Shown here one piece after another: positions 1 through 10,321 of a stretch of DNA of 64,000 nucleotides (the stretch's first letter is position 1; every line of letters starts with the position of its first letter). The notes below the pieces were generated by a model. That model did not search any database and was not told where the DNA came from. It saw nothing but the letters and a program-made list of their open reading frames with translations. Position numbers and translations under genes: made by a program. The stretch covers positions 1,314,217-1,378,216 of the forward strand of contig BDSI01000006.1 of assembly GCA_003117195.1 (NCBI GenBank). Direction: 5' to 3'. Source of the stretch: Eudorina sp. 2006-703-Eu-15 (Eukaryota; Chlorophyta; Chlorophyceae; Chlamydomonadales; Volvocaceae).

Positions 1-96
1 TGAATGCCATCCACCTATCCTTGGATGTCGTACATGTTACAGCGCATGTCGTACCGTTCCGTACACGCCGTACATGATGATCCGCCGCCCGCGCAG

Positions 97-622
97 GTGG
101 ACCTGTCCGCGAGGCCGCCAACCTGCGGCGCTTCAACCACAACTTCCGCAAGACGCGCCACGTGTTCTTCCCGGTGCCGCTCTACCGCTGGTCACGCCCG
201 ACGTCCTGGTGGAGACGTTCGAGACGGGCGAGCACATCACCACCTACATCCAGAGCGACAACAACCCCTACAACCACAGGTGCAGGGGGGGGCCGGGGGG
301 GGGACAGGCAGGGGGAGGAAGGGGTGGAAGGCTGGGCCCGGGCTGGCCGGGGGGGAGGGGGGGTGTACCGAAAGTGAACGACAAGCAGCCCTTGGGGCGG
401 CGGGGTGATGCGCCTCGGGTGCCGTTCGCGCCTGTGGGGCCTGTGGGGCCTGTGGGCCGTAAGGATCCGCAGCGGCCCGCTGGGCCCCGGGGGGCAGTCG
501 GGGGCGCCCTGGCGGGCGCGCCTTGACGACACGGGGGGGGGAGGAGGAGCCCTGGTTCAGTCAGCTCGTGTGTTGTGTCGTTCAATTCTGTCGGTGTCGA
601 GTGAAGCCCCGCGAAGCCTCTG

Positions 623-653
<31 letters not shown>

Positions 654-1081
654 TTGCTGCAATGTCCTTTTCCTTTTCCTTCCTCTGCCGCCCGCAAGTC
701 AGGTCCCTGACGGGCACGACGCGCCCTCCCCGCTCCCCGAAAACGCCCTCCCGGAACACCACGCCCTCGACCCGCCTCCCACCCGCCTCCCCACCCGCCT
801 CCACACCCGCCTCCACACCCGCCTCCACACCCGCCTCCACACCCGCCTCCCCACCCGCCTCCCCACCCGCCTCCCACCCGCCGCCACACCCGCCTCCCCA
901 CCCGCCTCCACACCCGCCGCCACACCCGCCTCCACACCCGCCTCCACACCCGCTTCCCACCCGCCTCCACACCCGCCTCCACACCCGCCTCCCACCCGCC
1001 TCCCACCCGCCTCCCCACCCGCCTCCCACCCGCCCCCCCCCCCCCCCACCCGCCCCCACCCCCCCCCCCCCCCACCCCCCC

Positions 1082-1113
<32 letters not shown>

Positions 1114-2651
1114 CCTCCCACCCGCCTCCCACCCGCCTCCCCACCCGCCTCCACACCCGCCTCCACACCCGCCTCCACACCCGCCTCCACACCCGCCTCC
1201 ACACCCGCCTCCACACCCGCCTCCCCACCCGCCTCCACACCCGCCTCCACACCCGCCTCCACACCCGCCTCCACACCCGCCTCCACACCCGCCTCCACAC
1301 CCGCCTCCACACCCGCCTCCCACCCGCCTCCACACCCGCCTCCACACCCGCCTCCACACCCGCCTCCACACCCGCCTCCCACCCGCCTCCACACCCGCCT
1401 CCACACCCGCCTCCACACCCGCCTCCACACCCGCCTCCCCACCCGCCTCCACACCCGCCTCCACACCCGCCTCCACACCCGCCTCCACACCCGCCTCCAC
1501 ACCCGCCTCCACACCCGCCTCCACACCCGCCTCCACACCCGCCTCCCCACCCGCCTCCACACCCGCCTCCACACCCGCCTCCCACCCGCCTCCACACCCG
1601 CCTCCCACCCGCCTCCCACCCGCCTCCACACCCGCCTCCCACCGCCTCCACACCCGCCTCCACACCCGCCTCCCCACCCGCCTCCACACCCGCCTCCCCA
1701 CCCGCCTCCCACCCGCCTCCCACCCGCCTCCACACCCGCCTCCCCACCCGCCTCCCACCCGCCTCCCACCCGCCTCCCCACCCGCCTCCACACCCGCCTC
1801 CCCACCCGCCTCCACACCCGCCTCCCCACCCGCCTCCACACCCGCCTCCCCACCCGCCTCCCACCCGCCTCCCACCCGCCTCCCCACCCGCCTCCCCACC
1901 CGCCTCCCACCCGCCTCCACACCCGCCTCCACACCCGCCTCCCACCCGCCTCCACACCCGCCTCCCCACCCGCCTCCCCACCCGCCTCCCACCCGCCTCC
2001 ACACCCGCCTCCCCACCCGCCTCCCCACCCGCCTCCACACCCGCCTCCCCACCCGCCTCCCCACCCGCCTCCCACCCGCCTCCACACCCGCCTCCCCACC
2101 CGCCTCCCCACCCGCCTCCCCACCCGCCTCCACACCCGCCTCCACACCCGCCTCCCCACCCGCCTCCACACCCGCCTCCCCACCCGCCTCCCCACCCGCC
2201 TCCCCACCCGCCTCCACACCCGCCTCCACACCCGCCTCCCCACCCGCCTCCACACCCGCCTCCCACCCGCCTCCACACCCGCCTCCCCACCCGCCTCCAC
2301 ACCCGCCTCCACACCCGCCTCCCCACCCGCCTCCCCACCCGCCTCCCACCCGCCTCCACACCCGCCTCCCCACCCGCCTCCACACCGCCTCCCCACCCGC
2401 CTCCACACCCGCCTCCCACCACCCGCCTCCCCACCCGCCTCCCCACCCGCCTCCCCACCCGCCTCCACACCCGCCTCCACACCCGCCTCCCCACCCGCCT
2501 CCCCACCCGCCTCCCACCCGCCTCCCCACCCGCCTCCCCACCCGCCTCCCACCCGCCTCCACACCCGCCTCCCCACCCGCCTCCCCCCCCCCCCCCCCCC
2601 CCCCCCCCCACCCGCCTCCCACCCGCCTCCCCACCCGCCTCCCCACCCGCC

Positions 2652-2701
<50 letters not shown>

Positions 2702-5700
2702 ACCCGCCTCCACACCCGCCTCCACACCCGCTTCCCCACCCGCCGCCACACCCGCCTCCCCACCCGCCTCCACACCCGCCTCCCCACCCGCCTCCCCACC
2801 CGCCTCCCCACCCGCCTCCACACCCGCCTCCCCACCCGCCTCCCCACCCGCCTCCCCACCCGCCTCCCCACCCGCCTCCACACCCGCCTCCAGGCTGTCC
2901 GAGCTGGGCAGCGGCACCATGCTCCAGATGATGTTGGTGGACAACCTGATCCACTCGGACCTGCACCCGGGCAACATACTAGTGCGCCTGGACCCCCCGG
3001 GGGGGCTGCTGGGGCTGCTGTACAAGTGAGGGGGGGGCAGAGGGAGGGAGGGAGGCAGGGAGGGAGGGAGGGAGATGTGGCACTGGGCTGGCGGGTCCGA
3101 GCAGTACGTGCCGATACTGCCCCTGGGACGTCTCCCCCTTTCGTTTCCCCTTCACGGCCCGGGGAGGTCATGTGGGGGGCGGGGCGGGGCGGGGCGGGGG
3201 CGGGGCGGCCCGCCGGGGAACCGCAGCAACACCTACTGGCCTACTGGCCTACTGCTATGCGGTCCCACACCGGAGGGGTCCACTGACCCGCGCACTCACG
3301 GTATCCGTCTGGGCGGCTCAGGGCGCCTGCCCAGTGACCAGGCCCCGCCCTGGAGCTGGCTCGTGACTCCTCCCCACACGATGTACGGATGTGTACGGAA
3401 ACCGGCAGCATATCCTCCTCCCTCGCGCCCGACTCCCTCGCCGGACGTTGAGCCCTCCCCCGGCCCTCCCCCGGCCCTCCCCGGCCCTCCCCCGGCCCTC
3501 CCCCGGCCCTCCCCGGCCGCATAAATATGTCTACCAATTTCCTGTACCCCCCTCCCGCCTTCTCCCGCCGCTTCCTTCCCTCCCGCCGCTTCCCTCCCTC
3601 CCTCCGCTTCCCTCCCTCCCTCCGCTTCCCTCCCTCCCTCCGCTTCCCTCCCTCCCTCCGCTTCCCTCCCTCCCTCCGCTTCCCTCCCTCCCTCCGCTTC
3701 CCTCCCTCCCTCCGCTTCCCTCCCTCCCTCCCTCCCCCTCCAGAGGTCTGGACCGGGTCCGGCAGCTGCCCAACGTGGCCCCCGCCAACCGGGCCCGTAT
3801 CGAGCTGCTGCAGCAGCGGTGGCTGCAGCCCTCCCTGGTGCTGCTGGATGTGGGTATGGCCACCGAGCTGTCACCGGAGGACCAGGTGGGGGGCGGAGGG
3901 GGGGGGAGGTGGGGGGGCGGAGGGGGGGCGGAAAGGGGGGGAGGTGGGGGCGGAGGTGGGGGCGGAGGTGGGGGGCGGAAAGGGGGAGAGGTGGGGGGGC
4001 GGAGGGGGGGAGGTGGGGGGGGCGGAAAGGGGGGGAGGTGGGGGGGCGGAGGGGGGAGGCGGGTGGCCGAACAGAACGCCAAGGGGCCCTCGGGGTATGG
4101 AGGGGAGGGGGGCGGTGGGTCAAGTGCGAGACGCAGGAATGGTTCGGGGGTGGGTTCAGGCGCCCCCCCCCCTTGCGAGTCCGTACCGAGCGAGTGGTGG
4201 CAGATGTTCCATCACCCGGTACCGGACCCCGGCCCCCCGGGAGGAGGTTCCCTCGTAGCGCCCCCCGGGAGGAGGTTCCCTCGTAGCGCCCCCCGGGAGG
4301 AGGTTCCCTCGTAGCGCCCCCCGGGAGGGGGCAGAACGCGCAATGGGATCACGTAATGACATGCCGAGGTGCGCACCGTACACCGTACACCGTACACCGT
4401 ACACTGATCACCTGGGGCTCCTCAGCGCCCTCGTGGAGCCATTTCGCTCTCCCCCTTTCCCTCGTCTCACCCTGTCACCTAGTTACCTTCCCCTCCCTCT
4501 TCCCCTTTCCCCCCTGCCCCCCTCCCCGCCCGCCCTCTCCCCCCCCCCCCCCCGCAGGTCAACATGGTGGGGCTGTTCCGCTCCTTCGCGGCGATGGACG
4601 GCCGGGCGTGTGGCGACTGGACCTTGAGGTTCTCAGGTGGGAGGTGGGGAGGTGGGGTGGAGGGGGGAGGGGGGTGGGGGGAGAGGGGGAGAAAGACAAG
4701 ACCAGAACAAGGGGGTGTGCGATTGACATTTAATGAGGGAGTCGATGTGCTGATGCCGGAGGAATGACGCGAAAGCGGTGTGCCCTACCCTTGAACCGAC
4801 GACGTCGTGATGCGCCCACCTCGGGGGGCTGCGGAGGGTGGGAGCTGCGGCCGCCCTTCCGCTCTTCCTTCCTTTCTTCCCCCGTGCCGTCACAGCACCG
4901 CGGCGCTTATAACGGTTCGGGGCATTGTTGCCCGGCCCGGCCCGGCCCCCCTCCCACCCGCCACCCGGCCAAGGGCCCCAAACCCCCCCTCCCATCCCTT
5001 AGCATGTTCACAGCCGCCAGCGTTCCGACACTTCAGCGGACACGCGACCGAACTGGCACTAAGGCAGATTTCTTTCGATTCGGTGTTAATTACTTCAGTC
5101 ACTAGTTGTCAAGGCCTACAAGGCGGACGTCGTCACTTCGCTGGAGATCCTGGTACACTCGAGTCTCTGTCGGATATTCGCTCTGGCAGCAGCGCTAAGT
5201 ACAAGTATGTCCACCAATTTCCGCTACCCCTGCCATCCCCAGTCCCAATCCTCCAATCCTCTACCCCCCCCCCCCGACTCCCCCCCCTATCAGGCGGGGA
5301 CCAGTCCTGTCCCGACCCGGAGGCCTTCCGCTCCGCCATGGAGAGCGCCTTCGATGAGCTGCACAAGATGGACCTGGCGGCGGCGGCGGCGGGCGGGGCG
5401 GAGAGCTGCTCCTTCAAGAACGGGGCGGACGCGCTGGCGGCGGTTCTGGAGCTGGTACGGCAGCACCAGGTGGGTGTCGTGGGGGGGCGGGGGCCCGCGG
5501 TGGGTGGGCGTATGTTGTTGAGTGTGTGTTGGGGGGGATGCTGGAGCATTCGCTGCCCAAGGGGGGGGGGTAAAGCCGCATGATGGGGCGACGGGGAAGG
5601 CGGGGAACGGCATGATGGGGAGACGGGGAAGGCGGGGAACGGCGGCGATCCTTTCCCCCCTCCGTGCCTCCCGTTTCCCGCCTTCCCTCCTCTCCCGGCA

Positions 5701-6123
5701 GGTGAGCCTGCCCGGCCACATCTGTGCGGTGGTGGTGACCACTCTGGTGCTGGAGGGCTGGTCCAACAAACTGGACCCCGACCACTCGGTGCTCACCCAG
5801 GTGCGGGGGGGGGGGTTGCCGAGTCTGGGGTTCTGGGGGAGAGGGAGACACTGCAATCGGTGAGTCCAGCCCGACTGAATCGCAAGCGCCTCACCCCGGC
5901 TGCTCGTAACCGCGAACCCACTTGCCCCACTCAATTTCGAAACCCACTACTCACCATCGCCCCGCCTCCCCCCCCCTACACACACACACTACACAACATC
6001 CACTACATGCACGGTCAGGTCCAGGAGATGTTCGAGCCGGTCAATGTGCCATGGTCGCATCGCATTCCGCTGCTGGTGGACCGGGTGATGGAGGAGGAGG
6101 CCAACCACTTTGCGCTGGCGTGA
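97..6123 (+). CDS. ADCK2: ADCK2-type ABC1 atypical kinase, 5' partial
   Basis: Exons: 97-279 (damaged), 2894-3025, 3744-3885, 4558-4636, 5294-5469, 5702-5800, 6019-6123 (stop TGA). The phases agree at every junction. The ABC1 catalytic loop LIHSDLHPGNILVR is in the 2894-3025 exon. The metal-binding DxG is DVGMATEL in the 3744-3885 exon, resembling the DAGI..EL form of ADCK2 rather than the DFG of COQ8. The last exon ends in EEEANHFALA. ABC1 kinases are mitochondrial or plastid atypical kinases linked to coenzyme Q and lipid metabolism; a mitochondrial location is inferred from the ADCK2 family only. The N-terminal half, with the KxGQ motif, lies left of the window. The first exon reads EAANLRRFNHNFRKTRHVFF and then TPDVLVETFETGEHI in different frames, so it carries two apparent one-base deletions, near 106-110 and near 186. 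Family assignment is strong; the ADCK2 subtype is likely. Confidence 0.85.
778..2892. repeat. 2.1-kb intronic minisatellite, 11/12-bp C-rich units
   Basis: About 180 tandem units of CCACACCCGCCT, CCCCACCCGCCT and CCCACCCGCCT fill most of the intron between the ADCK2 exons ending at 279 and starting at 2894. Three long pure-C tracts interrupt the array (about 1029-1112, 2583-2610 and 2653-2700). The pyrimidine-rich array runs to within a few bases of the acceptor CAG at 2891-2893. It generates ORFs of 750-970 codons on both strands in several frames. These are by-products of repeats lacking stop codons, not genes. Confidence 0.95.
3521..3550 (+). repeat. Intronic sense element, copy 1
   Basis: Core AATATGTCTACCAATTTCCT followed by GTACCCC, in the ADCK2 intron 3026-3743 and sense to the gene. 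A C/T-rich tract follows directly and leads to the acceptor. Related copies start near 5170, 15098, 29990, 35953 and 39096 (+) and at 23083-23110 (-). Confidence 0.8.
3551..3740. repeat. Pyrimidine 16-bp tandem repeat before a splice acceptor
   Basis: About nine copies of TCCCTCCCTCCGCTTC-type units directly upstream of the CAG acceptor at 3741-3743. They form an unusually long polypyrimidine tract. Confidence 0.85.
4232..4325. repeat. 27-bp tandem repeat in ADCK2 intron
   Basis: Three to four copies of a unit containing GGGAGGAGGTTCCCTCGTAG, in the intron 3886-4557. The same intron begins with a G-rich GGGGGGCGGA-type tract at about 3886-4060. Confidence 0.85.
5170..5230 (+). repeat. Intronic sense element, copy 2 (long form)
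   Basis: Long form of the element. An upstream half, TCGGATATTCGCTCTGGCAG, is followed by the core TATGTCCACCAATTTCCGCT. It lies in the ADCK2 intron 4637-5293, about 60 bp before the acceptor. The upstream half recurs at about 39096 and, more diverged, at about 35953. Confidence 0.8.
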
Positions 6124-9100
6124 GGGGACCATAGGAGGGGAGGGGCAGGCGCGGGAGCAGGAGCAGGAGCAGGAGCAGCGGCAGGAGGCGGAGGCGCTGC
6201 GGTGCACCAGGACTTGAAGTCCCCGGTTCGCTTGTGGCGCGGAGGAGGAGGAGGGGGAGGAGGAGGAGGAGGAGGGGGGGCAGGAGGGAGAGGGAGGTCG
6301 GGGGATCGGGGGGGTGGGCGCGACGGAAAGCCCGGGCCTTTGCTGCGCATACAGGATGCAGCAGCGCGGCGGCACAGCGCAGCGCAGTGCAGCGGCGAGG
6401 CGTTGAGGGCGGTGGGGGCGTGAGGCGGGTTGGGGGCGAATCCAGAAACGGGCGATGGGTGCTATGGGTGTGTCGACAGGTGTAGGCAGTTGTGAGGATT
6501 GGCGCCGCCCGTCGCGGCGGTCCCGTGTGCTGTCGGGGCGGCACTGCGCGGCCCCACGTCACGACAGAGGTGCCGTCACAGTGCCGTACAGTGCCGTACT
6601 GGGCCCGTTGTGGGGGTTGTACGAAACTCTTACGGGCTTCCTACGGGGCTTACGGGAAGCAGCCGCGGCATCAGAAGATGGTGATAGTTGATCATGATGA
6701 GTTGATGGTGGATAGGAAGGTCGGTAGGTCGGTGCCGTGGAAGCGCGGGTTGGCGGTTGAGGGACTCTTGGACCAACCACCTTCATACACACCAGGAAAC
6801 GGTAACAACGTCCTCGGCAGTTGGGCACTAACGGGGGTGGCACGGCACCTGAGCGCTGCGGGCCAGGGCCGCCGTCTTGCTGTTAGATGACCGACTGGGT
6901 CGTCATCTCCCGCCTCCGCCTCCGCCCCCGGTGAGCTGGTAGTTGGGCGCATGTGCGGAGGACGTCCGTTGCCTGTAGGATGTAACTAACGCTCACGAAT
7001 GGTCGGTCGGTCAGGCAGGCAGGCAGGCAGGCCTCAGGCGCGGTAGGGGTACGGACCGGGGCCGGGTCGGGCGGCACGTGCCCCCAACGGGGCCGGGCGC
7101 CAAGAGAGGACGTGACGCGAAGAACACACCTCAACGGCACGGCAAGGTTCCGGGACCTGGCGCCCCCTGCATGTCGGCTGAACAGGCCCCACGCTGGCTG
7201 CCGCTCCGTGCGGCGGCGGCGGCGGCTGCCGCGGCTGCTGTACTGATGGATGTGATGTGATGTGCTCGGAGCTCCGGGCCGCCTTGCGGGGCATCCCCGT
7301 CGGGCCCTTGACAGCCCTCGCAGATCCCACCCTGTACCGTCCTACCGTGAGGAAGCTTTGGCTGCCACCGATGACCCGCGGGGTTCGCTGTAACATCAGT
7401 AATAATGATTATGATACCGTCCGGGGCTGGGAGGGACGGACAAGCGTCGACCCAAACCCGCAGCCTCCAACGACCATTTCGCGGCCGTCCGTCCGTCCGT
7501 GTGGTGAGCGGCGCAGCAGCAACTCGCTTCTTCTTTTTGAGTCGCGGGGGCGAACCCGTTGCGGCGATGGTTGTCCGGGGTGCCGGTGCGGCCTCGTGGC
7601 GGCCCTGGTGAACGGCGTCCCGTGGGGTGCCGGTGAGGGCCGAGGTCCCCAATGACGCACCGGCATCGTCGGCTGCGGGTGGCTGGTGGGCCGTGAGGGT
7701 CACCACCACCACCTCCGGAGCTGGTTGTCGCCTCTCCGGAGGTGGTGTGTTCCAAGTGTGAGGCAGGGCTTGGAAGGGGACATCAGCCCACCATTACAAT
7801 TGAACAACGCGGCCACGGAGAGAGGCACGAGCTAGGAAGGCGAGCCTCAGCAGGCCGGGGGCCGAGACGAGGAAGAAGTCTAGCTAGACGCAAAAGAGTC
7901 GGTGGTGTAACGATGCGCTGCGCAGTTCTCTGCCCGACACTGCACTGGTTCTCTGCCCGACCGCCTCCTCCTTTGACAGATACCCCTGCATACATCCGCC
8001 GCGACGCATCGCCGAGTGGAGTCCCGCTATCAGGTTTGGCCGTGCCGTACGTGCACCACCGCGCCCTCAAATCCACGTGGTGAGACCCATCGCCAACTGC
8101 GCCGGCCCCCCCCCGCCCCCCCACCCAACCGCACCGAGACGCAAACACCACCCGCCATGCATGCCAGCGGATGGGGCCCCCCGCCACCACTCCGCCGGCG
8201 GACCCGTTTGTTGCCCTGGCCGTTTGCCCGGACTGTGTGGCGACTCCCCGGGGTCCGGGAAGCCTCTATAAACACACCAACGCACTCTCCGATCTGTCCG
8301 ACAGCTCCGTCCGCTACTGCCACCGTCTGCTACTGCCACCGTCCGCTACAACCACCCACTGACTGGGGTATCTAGGGACACCGCCGCTCTGTGGCCCACG
8401 GTCAGACCGCCCCGACACGTGGCCCCGAGGTCGCAGCGCGGGCCAGCGCGCGGCACGTACTGTACTGCCCTGTACTGCCCTGTACTGCACCGTACTGCCC
8501 GGAGCCGGACCACAGTCACTGTCACCACCTCGACGGCTCTCCCTCCCCCTAGGTCCCCAGTCCTGGGCCTCGAGTGGGCCTCTCTCACCCACAACACCGA
8601 CCGTTACTGACAGCAGCAAGAGCCACTTCAGGCAAACAGGCAAAAAGGCGTTGAGAACTTCCCGCCAGGTGCGTACGGAAGCCGGGCGATAGGTCTGGCC
8701 TCATCCATCCATCCATCTCCGGCTGGCCCCCCTGGGGCTCTACCCGCCCTGCAGGAGCCGGCCCCCCCCCTTGCACCGCCGGACACCCCTTGGGCGGCAT
8801 GCATGAGGGCACCGCCTCCCCGAGTGTCCCCTCCTGGTCCTGGTCCTGATCGATATCCTGGACCTGAAGTGCAGAGCCCCTGCCTGGGTGCGGCGGACAG
8901 CCGGTCACGGACAGCCGCGCCCCTCCCTCCCCTGAAGTCACCCCTGCCTCCCTCCCTCCCTACCGACAGACGGCCCCAGATAGAGATAGGCCCCAGATAC
9001 GCCCCCGATATGGCAATGCGGCGATGTTCCTCCGACACGGCTGCACCAGCCGCAGACCGCCAGCCGCAGACCACCAGGGAAAAACCCACCTCCGTCGTCC

Positions 9101-9661
9101 GGACCGGATGGACCCGACAGCGCCCGGGAGGGCGGGGGGAGGGGGGGAAGAGCCGCGGGACCGCAGAGCCGCAGATGGGAGGTATGTTGACCCACCTGCA
9201 GCACATCGCGGCGCGAGCGAGGGGGTGGGTGCCGGGTGGTGGGTGGGTGCAAGCGAGGCGGGGGACATGCGCGGGTGGGTGCGGGTGGGTTAAATTGAAA
9301 AAACCCACCGGTGCGGGTGGCTGCGGGTGGCTGCGGGTGGCTGCGGAAGGTCCACGCCGACATGATGTCGGACTCTGCATGCCACCACGAGGGGCGTTTC
9401 CCCACGGCCGCGATGCCCACAGGCCCTGAGAGCTGCGACACGCCGCCACGACCATCACGGCCGCATTGCCCATGGCTTGTGGTACTAAGCTGCAAACGCA
9501 GCAGAGCGCTGTGTGCTCCGTAGTCTTCCCTGGGTTGCCCTGGTGCTGGCAGAGGCGCCCACCCTGAAATGCGTTGCCGTGCCAAGCAGCTGCGGCTGCT
9601 GCCCGAACGCTCGCACCCATCCACCCGTTCCACCACCACCCACGCACCTATCGCCCACCTC
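6124..9661. other. Intergenic region between convergent ADCK2 and VMA21
   Basis: No gene recognised. The region holds the ADCK2 3'UTR, with a GGA/GCA-rich purine stretch at about 6130-6300 and a candidate TGTAA signal at 6981-6985. The rest contains short unrelated ORFs with no recognisable motif, repeated GTACTGCCCT units at 8455-8500, and GCGGGTGGCT units at about 9315-9345. A TTACA (TGTAA on the minus strand) lies at 7794-7798 and could serve VMA21, though it is distant. Confidence 0.6.
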
Positions 9662-9768
9662 TCAATCGTCCTTCTTCGCCTTTGCTTGGGTCTGGGTCGC
9701 GTCTGAATCGTCGGTGACCTCTTTGAATGCCACGAAGATGAACGCCCCGACCACCTGTCACGCGCGTC

Positions 9769-9821
<53 letters not shown>

Positions 9822-10321
9822 ATCATGAAGCTGAGTCATCATTCTAAACACACACATCATGAAGCTGAGTCAGTGTTCTTAACACCATGAGGCACATCAC
9901 CGGCCCGTGGGACCGTCTGTCGGCGACCCACCAGGTTGACTCCCAGCACTGCCAAAATAGCGCTTGCTACTGCGCGGTTCTCCGGAGCCGGGATGCCGAT
10001 GGTCCAGGCGTACAGCTCTGCGTTTTCCAACTCGCGCGTAAACATCGGGCCTGACGTCTGCGCGAATAAGCCGCCGCTGCCTCACTTACTGTCGAAGTAG
10101 CCTTCATAAGAGCCAAAGTATAGCAAGAAAGGGCAGGTAACCTGCAAACGTCAGTGTCGAAAACCGTCAAACAGAACTACCTTCCTAGTGTTTTCACGGG
10201 AGGTTGTTTTTACCATAAGTGCAGAGAAGAATAGTATTGTGAGTAACGCGCGACCAGCACCGGCGGGTACCCGGGGCGGTGGCGCGGCCTTTGCCGCCGC
10301 AACAGCTGTTTTCGGCGCCAT
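9662..10321 (-). CDS. VMA21: VMA21-like V-ATPase assembly factor
   Basis: Four exons on the minus strand: 10321-10214, 10141-10090, 10050-9932 and 9754-9662. Together they give 123 aa, a usual size for VMA21. The start is the ATG at 10321-10319. Exon 1 encodes a short Ala/Pro-rich head and the first half of a membrane segment, LLTILFFSALM. It continues in exon 2 as VTCPFLLYFGSYEGYFD. A second membrane segment, ASAILAVLGVNLV plus VGAFIFVAF, is split between exons 3 and 4. The protein ends KAKKDD, a dilysine ER-retrieval signal like that of yeast Vma21. VMA21 is an ER membrane chaperone needed to assemble the V0 sector of the vacuolar H+-ATPase. The two-TM topology, conserved LAVLGVNLV region and C-terminal KKxx support the call. 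Phases 0/1/0 agree. It is head-to-head with the gene at 11818. Confidence 0.85.
9768..9816. repeat. (CA)n microsatellite in VMA21 intron 3
   Basis: About 24 CA dinucleotides in the intron 9755-9931. They are followed by two copies of ATCATGAAGCTGAGTCA at about 9821-9838 and 9856-9873. Confidence 0.9.

Noticed and set aside
268..3286. Overlapping ORFs of 750-970 codons on both strands (Gly/Arg/Val- or Pro/Ser/His-rich)
   Set aside because: They exist only because the 11/12-bp intronic repeat lacks stops in several frames; conserved ADCK2 exons flank the array.
8628..9813. Minus-strand ORFs of 290-340 codons
   Set aside because: GC-rich composition without motifs; overlaps the real VMA21 last exon in another frame.
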